Assembly (NCBI GenBank): GCA_026874595.1
Contig: CM049309.1
Span: forward strand, 20,556,033-20,620,032
Source of the DNA: Sipunculus nudus
Taxonomy: Eukaryota; Annelida; Sipuncula; Golfingiida; Sipunculidae
DNA length: 64,000 nucleotides
Reading direction: 5' to 3'
Of the stretch, positions 11,636-23,081 are shown one piece after another. The position numbers and the translations under genes were made by a program. Each line of letters begins with the position of its first letter. The stretch's first letter is position 1. The notes below the pieces were generated by a model that was not told the origin of the DNA, searched no databases, and worked only from the letters and a program-made list of their open reading frames with translations.

Positions 11636-11940
11636 TGCCATTGCAACCAACTGAAATGTGAGAAATAAAACTTTTAAATGTTTTTTTTTTTGTCATTCCA
11701 ATGAAACAATTTCTTGCAGAAGTTTTTATCTGTCTTTTAAGTCTTCAATCTCTTAACATATGTCTTTGATAAGATATCCTTATATATATATATATGGTTG
11801 CCATGGCAACCAATTGAAATGTGAGATATAAAACAAATGTTCTTTGTGTCACTCTAATTTAACAATTTCTCGCAGTAGTTGTGTTGTGCTGTCTTTTTAA
11901 ATCATCAACCTCTTAACATAGGTCTTTGAATATTCTTTTT
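11577..11940. repeat. Direct duplication with (AT)n inside the TTAA element
   Basis: Two diverged copies of about 170-190 bp start at GGATATCCTTATATAT (11,577) and AAGATATCCTTATATAT (11,771). Both continue with GATTGCCATTGCAACCAA or GGTTGCCATGGCAACCAA and end at CTCTTAACATA(T/G)GTCTTTGA. The first copy has a dinucleotide run of about 45 bp (11,588-11,632). The second contains GTTGCCATGGCAAC at 11,797-11,810, a perfect palindrome. Confidence 0.8.
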
Positions 11941-12375
11941 TTGTGGAAGAGAGTGGAAAGAATTATTTTATCTATATAAATATGAATAAATTTACTTGGA
12001 ACACATGGGAGACAACAGTTTTGAAAGGTTTTTATTTTTTACTTTTTTTCTAAAAAAAATTTACTTTGCTTACAGGACATCGTCAAAGTGTGTAAGCTTC
12101 ATTAAAAAAATGTAAAAAAAATCATTATAAACAGTTAATATTAAAAAAAGTTATATAATAAAATAATAATGCAAGGACTACAACTTGCGGCACGAGTTGA
12201 CATGCAAGGAACATGACGATTAAATCGCTAAAATTATCATTCCAATGATGTTCACCCATGGGAGAGAACTTCTCTACACGTTATTATTCAAGTGACATTT
12301 TTACTTTTACTTGTCTTACCTCTTACATATACAAGTTTTTTTTTGTTACAGTTAACATTGATTTCATGCTTTTTT

Positions 12376-12777
12376 CTAGTCAAATATATATTTCATCAAT
12401 TCATCACATCTTGAAACATGGCAGACGTGCGCGTGCTGGTTTGAAGTCCGACACCGCGCAGTCCGGTCCGTCACATCACCGTTTGCCCACTCCTGTAACA
12501 GATCAGTCAGTTCCTCAAGATCTATAATAAAACTGGCTGTCATTTTCATTGAGTTAATAAGAAAAACTTTTCCCATTAGTCGATCAGAATCTAGAAATAA
12601 TTGCGCTATTTCCTCATTGTCAACAATAACAGACGCCGCCATGATTGATCTATTTCGCGGGTCATGACCGGTCATGTCCCGTACACATGATAAAAATGTC
12701 ATCGCTATTTGCACACGGTTTGTCAAATAACCTTCCGGGAAAACGAAACCATTCAAAAGGAAATCCCCTTTAGTCAT
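12376..12777 (-). pseudogene. Open frame inside the TTAA element, possible transposase N-terminus
   Basis: A 133-codon minus-strand frame containing AASVIVDNEEIAQLFLDSD and DLEELTDLLQEWANGD. An acidic, leucine-rich stretch of this kind would suit the N-terminus of a piggyBac-type transposase, and the GC-richer composition from 12,410 to 12,760 differs from its surroundings. In a neighbouring frame a KPARARLPCF stretch follows, which suggests a frameshift. No catalytic aspartates are present and only about 1 kb of element remains downstream, so any transposase is internally deleted. The identification rests mainly on the element's ends and is weak. Confidence 0.35.
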
Positions 12778-14002
12778 CCCGCATAAAATTTCATATGGAT
12801 TGACGGGATAAGAAATTTTTTATTCGCCTTTAAACCTAGCACCCTCCCAAACCGTATATATACGTATCCCGCATGGCGGGGATGCGGCGCGTTGCCCGTA
12901 TATATACGGGTCCTGCAGGAGGAGGGTTAACAGATGACCACTTCATTTGAAGGTCTCATAAATAGAGAAAAAAATGCCTAAAAAATTGAAAAAAATCACA
13001 GGTGGGTCACCAGTTTGCAGGAACTGATGGAACACTCCATGATCAATATGCCTGCAAAGAATCACGGAGACTAATGCATTGGTTATTCAGATACTGGAGT
13101 TTTGTATCAAATTTTTAATTATTCTGAGGGGTACTTACTACGAAAGATATGGGTAACAGAGACCAAATTTCATGTTTTCACAGAGACTTTTTATGAACCT
13201 CCCTGGATATTAAGTTTGAAGATTCCAGGTCCAGTGGTTACGATTTGTGCCCTGTTAACAGATGACAGTTTATATTGCAGGTCTGAAAAAAAGAGAAAAA
13301 TTTTTTTAAAAATTTGAAAAAATACAGGTGGCACCACCAGTCTGCAGGAAGTGATGGAACATCCCATGATCAATATTCATGCAAAGAATCATGGTAATCA
13401 ATGCAGTGGTTATTCAGATACTTGAGCTTTTGTATCAAATTTTGCATTATTCTGGGGGGTACTTCGGAGCCCCATAGCTCCAAGGATATGGGTAATGGAG
13501 ACCTAATTTCTGCTTTCCATAAAGACTTTTCATAGGTCTCTCAGAATGTCAAGAATGAAGATTCTAGGTCCAGTCTTTACAATTTGTACCCTGTTAACAT
13601 TTTTTTTTAAAGGTCTCAAAAATAGAGAAAAAAATTTGTAAAAATTCAAAAAATATAGGTGGCACCACCAGTCTGCAGGAACTGATGGAACATCTCATGA
13701 TCAATATGTATGCCAAGAATCATGACCATCAGTGATGTAGTTAATGAGATATTGAAGTTTTTGTATGAAATTTTCTACTAATCTGGGGGGTACTTTGGGG
13801 CCCCACAGCTCAAAGGATATATGTAACAGAGACCTAATTCCAGGTTTCCAAGGAGATTTTACATGGACCTCTCTGGATGTAAATAAGAAGATTCAAGGTC
13901 TAGCGGTTACGATTTGTGCCCTGTTAATGGACAGACGCCCGGACTGACGATGGACAAAAGGTGATCCCTATAGCTCAGATGACTTACAGTCAGCTGAGCT
14001 AA

Positions 14003-14227
14003 CTAGAATATTGGTAGTCAACAACCGACCGTGTATCTGCCAAAATCAGAGTTGGACGAGTGAAGTGAGGCATGGATTGAGTGGCAAGGGGAAATTGAGT
14101 GAGGTGTGTTGCATAAAAGCATGGATGTCTGCAGCCGAAATGTGTATGTAGGTTGCGCCACCTACCACAAAATCTAGAAAGCTGTCCAAGTTGTATACAT
14201 ATTCAAAATTTTAGGCAGATAAGTCTA
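14003..14227 (+). repeat. Family C 5' fragment
   Basis: ACTAGAATATTGGTAGTCAAC, GTGTATCTGCCAAAATCAGA and GAGGCATGGATTGAGTGGCA match the start of the C elements at 25.4, 48.7 and 59.7 kb. It abuts the A2 terminal hairpin directly and ends near GGCAGATAAGTC. Confidence 0.8.
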
Positions 14228-15912
14228 GGGGTCGAAATTATAATACAAACGCTTGCGCAACACAAGTTTTTATCCATAACGCAACCTGAGTTGAAGATTG
14301 ACTTGCGGCAGCCGCAAGTGCCTAACCGTCACATACATAGGCCTATATATGATGAAAATGTCCATAAAAAATTTAAAGCCCTTCAGTAGCAATTGTATAT
14401 TTTTCAATTATTTGTCATTGCCATCCTCATGTCTTGCACATTGCAGTGCAAACCTGTCGCGGGTTGCTGTTTGCATTCATGATCATGTTTCGTCATTAGG
14501 ACATTAGGCTACTCTCCTGCCTTGGGTTTTAACTTATGCTACCGACCGTATAATTGTTACTACATACCATGAGATGTCAGCACACACAGCGCCGCATCAA
14601 CAGTTTGATCAACAAGGCAAACTGAAACTAGCTTGAACTTCTTTTTCTGTAATTAATTAATGAGCAAGCAATGTTGATCTCTATCTTGTCAACGTCTAAA
14701 CAAGAAACGAAGTATGGTCAGGTAGTATCAGTACATTTTTTAGGCTATTTATAACCAAAGGCAATTAAATAAAAACACAACCAAAAATGACAGTTGCTAA
14801 AATTGTAAGTGTTTTCTGATCAGCAGTCGCTGGTTGAAAAGATTTGTGGCCACTTGCAAAACCATGTCTTGATCCCAACAGAACTGAAGAAATCAAGCAG
14901 TTAATGCAATCCCAAACATCTAATTTGTGGAGATTGTGCGTTAAATTTCGTCAGTTGCAAGTAGGCCCACGTCATTTGCTGTATATACTCAAGGTGCTAC
15001 CAAGACCATAGCTGAAAAGTTATAACCACCGTAAGTGACACTATGTCAGCGAACATTTTCCCGCCAAAATAGTCAGGAATGAAATCACATTGGGTGAATT
15101 TTTACTACGAACCTCTCATTGGCTTCATGTCTATGACACGGTACCGCTCCACCAATCACAAGAAAGTTTGAGTCGGCTAGGCATGTGTTTATGCAAATAA
15201 ACGTGTCACATGGTTTAAACACCAACATCGGTCAGTTTGACATTATAAATATCGATAGAACTTTCATTAAATATGACAGCATTGGCTTCTGCTTTATTTG
15301 TAATCAAATGAGAACCATTTCTAATAGCTCAATATTTTTTTTCAGACTGTTTCACCTGAGTAATGAAATTTGGTAGCGGTTTCCCCGCCATTTTTCTCCT
15401 TTGCGCAGGAGTGCACCAATCGTTCGATGTATATTGGGCACAATCGGACAAATTTTTTTGGGCACCAATTGAAAGATCGGCAGCATTGGGTTATACCTTT
15501 CATTATGGAAATTATGAGCATCAAAGAATGTAATAGAAGGGCTATTTTTTGAACAAATGAAGGCAGATTTTTAGGGGCTTATGTGCGCTTGCTGCAGATC
15601 AGACAAAAAAAGGTATACAGATGAGTCAAAAATATTTTCCAGCTGCAGCCAAAAATTTCGATCAGCCGGGTAAGCACCCAAAACAGATTGTTTTTTTCAA
15701 AGGATGGCCTGGATATCAACCAATCACAGCTCTCGGTCTATCTGGCTTCAAGTGCATCTGTAGTGTTTGCAACGCCTTTCAGAAGTTATGATTTTATAAT
15801 TTTTTTATCTTAACGATCAGTGGGCGGAATAATAAATATTTAAATATAAAATCTATTTTTTTTTTTCATTTTGGGCATTAAAAATGTCAGCGCTGTTTGT
15901 AAAACGAAAAAT
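14228..15912. other. Stretch without a recognised gene
   Basis: No repeat family or protein motif recognised. ACTTGCGGCAGCCGCAAGT at 14,301-14,319 is a perfect inverted repeat around a single central base. Small open frames at 15,185-15,552 show no familiar motif. Confidence 0.55.
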
Positions 15913-18555
15913 TAACAAGGCCTGCAGGCCTAATGCGAACCTGTGCATTGGGAAATACACCAGGTATAATGTTTCAATGCTGGACCATTACTTTTCATGT
16001 AAATGAACAATGCAAGTACTAACTATTTTGAATATGAAACAATTACACAAAGATCACTGCTGAAATTCTGGCATGGGTGCACACAACACAAAAATGATTG
16101 TAGCTGGCACCACCAGTCTTGTATACAACAAAGCTATCAGAGATATATACATATGCCCAATTTCAGACTGATATATCAAACCCCTCCTGAGAAAACGCAG
16201 GGACACAAACTGTGCAAAAGTCATTGTAGGTTGCGACACCTGTCTTGTGAGCGAGAAAGCCATCAAAGACACATAGACAGGTCATTATATTAGGCCAACA
16301 ACTTACCTTGAGTCTGATGCATGGGGCTGACCAGGCTAAGGTGAGAAAGGCAGTTGCCCCGAGTGAACTGTGACAAATTGCTTGCTCAGGCTACTGCACT
16401 GAGTGAACTTATGACCTGCATAATCTGACACAGTTGGCAGTCTGCCAAATCTATAAATAGATCCAGGCTGAAATTTGGTGCCAAATCTGATGCAGTGGGC
16501 AGTCTACCACTGCTATAAATAGAATGCAGCTACTGCACAGAGTGAACTCCTGATCTATAACTGGCTGCACTGAGTGAACTCTTGACCTGCTGCCTAATCT
16601 GAAATAGTAGCCACACCATTGCATAAGCTCTCAGATTGGCTCTACATGCAGCCCTAAGGGGCTTGACACACATGAGGTGATCACTTGATACTCATGAGTT
16701 GATCACATGCTACCTATGAGGTTATCACATGGTGCCCATGAGGTGTTCACATGTCACCCATGAGGTGATCACATGCCTTGTGCTTGGCTGCACTGATTGA
16801 ACTCTTGACCTATATCTGGCTTCACTGAATAAACTCTTGATCTGTTGCCAAATCTGAAACAGTTGGCAGTTTCTCAACCTATTTAAAATTACAAACACAA
16901 TCTTGGCCTGTTGGTAAATCTGTTTACACATACTGAAAGACTCTGGCTAAAATACTTTTTAATCTTTTATATCATACTTCAACCATTCGAACAAACTTGA
17001 AAGATGTGATATAAAAGATTATTTCTGTGAAATACTGAACAATTTGGCTTGACCGTTTCGTCTGAGAAGTTTTTTAAAGGTTTTTAAATTTTTTTCTCAT
17101 TAAAATCTAAGAAAATGCAGAGTTTTTCAGATGGCTAATTTTTTACATTACATTTCATGATGCTAGCTCCAGTCGGTTTCGAATAGTATGGGTTAACTTA
17201 CAGAAGATGGACTATGGACGCTGCCACAACATCAAATTAGCTCACAGGCTCACTAAAAATTACTACAGATGCATATTGAATGCAAAATTATAATACAAAT
17301 ACATCTCACTGATGGCAAAATCTTGAATTAAGTTGAGTAGGGATACATATTATTTATAATCTATGTATAGCCGTCTTTATATACCCACAGAGAGCTGTAT
17401 ACCTGTGATTGCTAACATTGCCTGGTATGAAGTATATCCAAAATCATAAATCTACATTTTTTAAAAGCTTTTAAAAAACATTCTTGTCAATATTAACCAT
17501 AGATAACCTGAAATCTGAAGGTCTAGAGGCCTGATGTAAGGGATGCTGATAAACTGGTGCTAGGCTAGGTGAATCTGCTTTACACTGCTACCATATATGG
17601 TAAAATGACTTAATTCAATCTTTATAATTCAGCCATAATTCATTCTTTCGAACCATAAAAGATAATGATTATAAGAATAAAACAGGGGACTATTCTTGAA
17701 AAATATTAAACAAATTGGCCTCAGTGGCGTCAGTCTAAAATTGTTTTGCTGGTTTAAAAACCATTTGAACAAACTTAAATTATCAACATCTAAGGATAAT
17801 TTATGTGTTAGATTTAAGAATTTGGCCCAGTGGTTTTTGAGAAGAAGATTTTTGTAGCCACTTAGCTAAAATGGGCTGTTATGGTATATGACTAAATTCA
17901 GCTTCCCATAACTTAGCCAAAAGTCACTGAACTGAGACCATTTGAACAAACTTTAGAAAGCACTACCCTAGGATCATTTCTGTGTGATATTAAACAATTT
18001 GGCCATATTGTTTTAGAGAAGAAGTTATTTGTAGCTGTCAGTATGATACGGGCACTGATGACCCCTGTACAAAAAAGGCCGATGCAGGTCAATCCCTCAA
18101 TTTCAGACATGACTCATGTGATCAACATTGGCATAAAATTTGGTGATGATAGCTCCAGCCATTTCTGAGATTATAATTTTAGTATGCTTTTTTGGACAGA
18201 TGACTAAGTTCAACTTCCTGTAACTCTGCCAAAAAAAAAAGAAACTTAAACCATTCGAACAAACTTAAGAGAGATTGTTCCAGGAATCATTTTTGTGAAA
18301 TATTTGACAATTTGGCTGAACAGTTTCGGAAAAGAAGTTTTTTAAAGCTTTTTTAGCTTTTTCTCTATAAAATCTAAGAAAATGCAATTAGCCAAAAAAT
18401 AAGCAAAATCTGATAGAGTTTTTTAGAAGACTTATTTTTTGCATAATATTTTGGGATGCTAACTCTTGCTGTTATCAAGATAGTATAGGTTAATGTACAG
18501 ATGACGGACGCTGGACGCCGCCACACCATCGCATAAGCTCACAGGTTCGCTAAAA
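15913..18555 (+). mobile_element. Family D element, copy D1
   Basis: It starts at AACAAGGCCTGCAGGCCTAA (14-bp palindrome at 15,918-15,931) and ends at CACCATCGCATAAGCTCACA then GGTTCGCTAAAA. The 5' GCGAACCTGTG (15,935-15,945) is the exact reverse complement of CACAGGTTCGC (18,540-18,550), an 11-bp inverted end match. A GACGGACGCTGGACGCCG tract precedes the 3' end. Inside are ACTGAGTGAACTCTTGACCT units and monomers ending in variants of ATAAAATTTGGTGATGATAG. Compared with D2 it lacks about 1 kb (the part matching 30,680-31,720). No transposase seen. Confidence 0.75.
16661..16777 (+). repeat. Short tandem repeat inside D1
   Basis: About five units of roughly 22-24 bp around CCATGAGGTGATCACATG, several spelling the palindrome TGATCA. 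A shorter version (two or three units) sits at the matching place in D2 near 30,430-30,480. Confidence 0.75.
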
Positions 18556-19570
18556 GAGGTGGCGCACCCAGTCTGCAGAACCTGATGGAACACCTCATGA
18601 TCAATGAATGCCAAAAATCATGACCATTAGTGTTTTAGTAATTAAGATACTGCAGTTTTTGTATCAAATTTTTCATTATTCTTAGGGGTATTTTGAAGCC
18701 ATACGGCTTAAAGGATATTGGTAACAGAGACCTAATTTCAGTTTTCCATGTAGACTTTTCATGGGTCTCCCTGTGTGTCAAGAATGAAGATTCTAGGTCC
18801 AGTCTATACGATTTGTGCCCTGTTAACAGATGTTCATATCTTTAACAGTCCCAAAAGTAGAGAAAAAAATTTGTAAAATAACCCGAACAAATATAGGTGG
18901 TGCCACCAGTCTGCAGAAACTGATGACACATTCCATGATAAATATCCATGCAAACAATTATGGTTATCTCTGCATTAGTTGTTCAGATACTTCAGCTTTT
19001 GTATCAAATTTTTCTTTATTCTGAGGGGTAATTGGGAGCCCCACAGCTCCTAGGATAAGGTTAACAGAGATCTAATTTCAGGTTTCCATGTAGACTTTTC
19101 ATGGGTCTCCCTGTGTGTCAAGAATGAAGATTCTAGGTCCAGTCGTTACGATTTGTACCCTGTTGACAGCTATCTACATCCTTAAAGGTCTCATAAATAG
19201 AGAAAAAAAAATTGTAAAAATTTGAAAAAAATACAGGTGGCACCACCAATCTGCAGGAACTGATGGAACACCTCTTGATCAATATGTATGCCAAATCATG
19301 ACCATCAGTGTTGAAGTTATTGAGATGCTACAGGTTTTTTTATTAAATTTTCCATTATTCTGCGGGGCAATTGAGAGCCCCACAGCTCTTAGGATAAGGG
19401 TAACAGAGACCTAATTTCAGGTTTTCATGGAGATTTTTCATCAACCTCTCAGAATGTCAAGTTACAAGATTCAATGTCCAGTGGTTACGATTTTTGCCAG
19501 GTTAACGAACAGCATGATGGACAAAGAGTGATCGCTATATCTCAGCATGACTGAAAGTTAGCTGAGCTTA
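18556..19570 (+). repeat. Repeat family A, array A3
   Basis: Three monomers with motif variants GGTGGCGCACCC (18,559), GGTGGTGCCACC (18,897) and GGTGGCACCACC (19,237). It closes with a worn terminal hairpin (TATCTCAGCATGACTGAAAG then TTAGCTGAGCTTAAA) near 19,538-19,570. It abuts the 3' end of D1 directly, so it has no family A 5' terminus of its own. Confidence 0.8.
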
Positions 19571-21040
19571 AAATATCGTTCGGATCTGGTGTGAATTTAA
19601 TTTCGGATGCGACAGGATTTTTGTCGGAACGACAGAAATATTCATTTGTGTCATATTCGTTCGGACGCATCCGTTGTGAAACAGCCTATAATCTTTAAAT
19701 GAATAAGAAAAGTTCAGAAATATTCGACATGATTCTGTAGGGACCAAAAAACCTATTTCATTGTGAATCTGATATATTTCTTATAAAGGAACATTATATT
19801 TAGGGGGAGGCGCTGGTTAATGAACACGAGATTTGTGTAAATATTGCTGATATTGAGGAGCATCAATATAGGGGTGGCAGGGGATGTAATCATCCCCCTC
19901 CCTTTTCCAGAAAATACCTTTAATATATTGCAAATAATATATTAAGAATTAAAATTTACCATGAAATATTATATCTTAACCTCCATGGTTTAAAAGTGTA
20001 TGTTTTATCCCTGATTGTAAATTAAAATAAGTGGCCAAGCAGCAATTGATATCCCCTTTGATTAAAATATAATTTCCCCGAGGAAATATACATATTTGTA
20101 CAGCAAATTTTCGTTCCTGTAAGGTGGTTCCACACCGGATGCGTCCGAATGAATTTTACATCCAAACGAAAAATTTGCTGTACAAAAGAAAAATTAAAAT
20201 CCTTTATTTTATATTGGTGCATACACACCAAATCCGAATGATGCTGTCCGAACGAAAAAAATAGAATATGTTCTATTTTTTGTCGTTTGCATGGGAAAAG
20301 AATGGCTTCTTTTCACCTTCAACACAAAAGAGCTGGAACATCTAAAATAAGACAGGTTCATTTGTACGTTACCATTGTGATATATAACACTGTACACAAA
20401 AGAAATGTTTTTTTTGTCTTTTGTTTTAAGATTATGTGATAAGAGTATAAAAACAGGGATTATTTTTATTTCAATCAAATTAATTTGATTTAAACAAATA
20501 TTTATAACTTTTTTTAGCTACAATAATTTTTTCATTTGAATCAGACTTCTTTATATATAATATTTATATTTCCTAGGGGAAATTATATTTTAATCAAAGG
20601 GGATTTCAACTGCTTGACAACTTATTTTAATTCAGAATCGGGGAAAAAACATCAAGACTTTTAAACAAGGTTTAGATATAGTACTTCATGGTAAATTCTA
20701 ATTCTTACATGTTATTTGCAATTATTTAAAGTTATTCTCTAAAGGGGGTGGGGTGATATAAATAAATAATCTGAAATACTTATTCAAACTTATTTTTTTA
20801 ACTGATCAACAGGCGCTGTTGAATTTGTTCTTCCTTAGTTTATACCCTGCCATCAAACCAGCAACGCAATATATTTAAATTAAGATAATGAATTATTTTC
20901 ATGACATTTTATTGCAGAATAGAACAGTAAACTCAGAGAAAAACTTCAAATCAATGAGAAAATCATTTACAAATTCAGAAATATTTAACAGTCAGTAACC
21001 AAAAATATCATTCAGGTTTGGTGTGAAACCGCCTTTAGTG
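19571..21040. mobile_element. Foldback element with long inverted arms
   Basis: The arm at about 19,870-20,090 is the reverse complement, with scattered changes, of the stretch at about 20,565-20,760 (for example TTGATTAAAATATAATTTCC against GGAAATTATATTTTAATCAA). Short motifs built around TTCGGACGCATCCG and GGTGTGAAACxGCCT occur near 19,575, 19,601, 19,662, 20,120, 20,227 and 21,010 in both orientations. The outermost copies approximate the element limits. No transposase or clear target duplication was found. It may be a MITE with an internal second copy. Confidence 0.65.
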
Positions 21041-21964
21041 TCACCCCTTGGATGTATTTATATTGCAAGCATTTATTAATTGGAACTCTACTTCAAAAGA
21101 ACAATAAGCATATAAATTAAGGGGGCTGCTGACTTTTATTCTGTTTAATTGACATATGCTGATATACAAAATGGACACAAAGACAGCAAATTCACGCAAC
21201 AGACTGTTGTATCTTTATGAACTATATATGCATTAAATATAGCTATGATATAATAGTGCTTAACATAATTTTTCTTTGAACACAATATAAAACATACCAC
21301 ACAGAACAGCTGTCAATGATAGTTCACAAAGCCATAAAATATCGGAAATTTATTACATCGTATGATATAAATATGTGGTTACCGGATCTTCCGCTTTTAA
21401 AACAGTCCCAATTCCAATCATCTAATTCTTTTCTGCAGAGGTGTCTTCTTTCCTATAGTACCCGCGTTAAAAATAATCCTGTATGAGCATTAAGATATCC
21501 TTTTTTTCCTGGCATCTGTGCTCAGCAAGCTTACCTCTCGTAGCACTTCTACCGAATTCATTTTCTTTTTAATATTCGTACTGATTACATTTTAATACAC
21601 AGACTTAATTCCCCATCTTACAATGCAGTTAGTTCACCTTGCTTCATTTTTGCAGATGTGTTCACCGCAGTGGCTGTTCAGGCAAAGTACATACTATCAG
21701 AGAAGGAGAAAATTTGTCTGTGGTTTATACGACTGAACACACACATCTGCTGAATGAGAACTAGAATATCAGCAGAAGCTGACAAAAGCCCTCAGTCAAA
21801 AGAACAGTGTTTAAAGGTGGTAACAGTAACAAGTACTAAATATCTGTTCTCACATGGATGTATATCTGTACATGTCTCAGTTATAAATTTAAACTGGAGA
21901 GGTATGTACCATGATTCATAATTAATCCACAAAATGCTTCCTGAAAAATAAGCTTCTTAGTTTT
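21041..21964. other. Stretch without a recognised gene
   Basis: Ordinary AT-rich sequence. No protein motif, RNA gene or repeat family recognised. Confidence 0.5.
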
Positions 21965-22640
21965 ATTCTATTATAAGCTCTGTGACCTTGAAAAGTAGGT
22001 CAAGGTCACCCATCTTCGAACTTGACCGAGATTTTGTCGATATACATCTTCACCAAAGAAATAAAATTCCTATTGTGAATCCTTTTAGAGAAATCTCGCT
22101 CACAAGGCCAAAGTTGAAAAATCCAAGAAAAATTCATTTAAAATCAGAAATTGCAGGTGGCGCCCCCAAACTTGTGCAGCAGTTACAGACCATCAGTCCC
22201 TATGATCATAGTAAGTATTGTGAAAATCCACCCAATGGTTCCTGAGAAAGTTGGTTCCCAAAGTTGAAAAATCTGATAAAAATTCATAAAAAATCAGAAA
22301 TTGTAGGTGGCGCCACCAAACTTGTGTAGCAGGTACAGACTATCAGTCCAAATCAAAATCCACCAAATGGTTCCTGAGTAATAAGCATCTAAGTGTTTTT
22401 CTATAATCAGCTCTAAAATATAGAAAAATAGGTCAAGGTCACCCATCTTCGAACTTGACCGAGATTTTGTCAATATACATCTGTACCGAGGAAATAAAAT
22501 TCTGACCGTGAATCCTTTTCCAGATATCCCGCTCACAAGGTAAAAGTTAACGGACGCCGGACAGAAGGACGGACAGACGGACGGACGGACGGACAGCTTG
22601 GGTGACGACAATAGCCCATCAGCCTAAGGGCTGAGGGCTA
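21965..22640 (+). repeat. Repeat family E with terminal hairpin
   Basis: Two copies of the phrase AGGTCAAGGTCACCCATCTT then CGAACTTGACCGAGATTTTG (from about 22,002 and 22,430), and two copies of a block ending in GAAATTG(C/T)AGGTGGCGCC (22,150 and 22,300; GGTGGCGCCACC exact at 22,306-22,317). The 3' end is a tract of GGACGGAC repeats (about 22,550-22,594), then a hairpin at 22,613-22,639 (AGCCCATCAGCC / GGGCTGAGGGCT) and an A-run. The monomers differ from A-D but the layout is the same. Confidence 0.75.
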
Positions 22641-23081
22641 AAAAAGCGTCGGGTGACACAATCAAGTCATGATTGATGGAGTTGGCTCCCCAACATGTGC
22701 ACATGACCATGCGAAAGGTAAGAGTAGGATCAAGGTTTATTTCAGATATGTTCAAATAATTTTATGTTGACTAATACCCCTTTTCCATGATCGCGCATCG
22801 CGCAATTGATTTTCCTCACCGATATTATACCTGCGCGCGTAAAGGCAATCGTCGAAAAGGTTAACATGGTTTACACAGGAACGACTTTTCCATATGACTT
22901 TTTGCTTGCAGAATTGCAATCATGGGTAACAGGTCTATTTATGGAGAATAAGCTAAACTCAATAATATTGAAGTTTTAGTCCAATTATAAATAAACAGAC
23001 AAATAAATAGATGTAGTAGTAATAATAATAATAATAATACAAAAAATAATATAAAAATACAAAGCACCGTTTACTACACAT
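22641..23081. other. Stretch without a recognised gene
   Basis: It holds a GC-rich island (GATCGCGCATCGCGCAATTG, about 22,790) and a run of AAT repeats near 23,020-23,040. The phrase TAATACCCCTTTTCCATG at 22,772 looks like a MITE end, but I cannot find a partner end. Confidence 0.4.

Larger units (their letters stand above)
11381..12926. mobile_element. piggyBac-like non-autonomous element, TTAA target
   Basis: The ends are CCTTCCTCCTGC (11,381-11,392) and GCAGGAGGAGGG (12,915-12,926), which pair at 11 of 12 positions. Both are flanked by TTAA (11,377-11,380 and 12,927-12,930). The uninterrupted family A monomer has a single GTTAACAGATG at this point, so the empty site is visible in its relatives. 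TTAA duplication with CCY-type inverted ends is the piggyBac hallmark. At 1.5 kb it is too short for a full transposase gene. Subterminal palindromes (CCCGTATATATACGGG, 12,895-12,910) lie near the right end. Confidence 0.8.
10910..14002 (+). mobile_element. Family A element A2, with both termini, interrupted by a TTAA insertion
   Basis: The 5' end is AACAAGAGGCCCAAGGGCC followed by GCTCAGCTGA. The 3' end is a GGAC-type tract and AGCTCAGATGACTTACAGTC plus AGCTGAGCT near 13,973-14,001. Between them lie four or more A monomers with degenerate GGTGGCxCCACC motifs near 11,115, 13,000, 13,327 and 13,658. A 1,546-bp element at 11,381-12,926 splits the first monomer at its GTTAAC. No coding sequence belongs to A itself. 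Confidence 0.8.
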
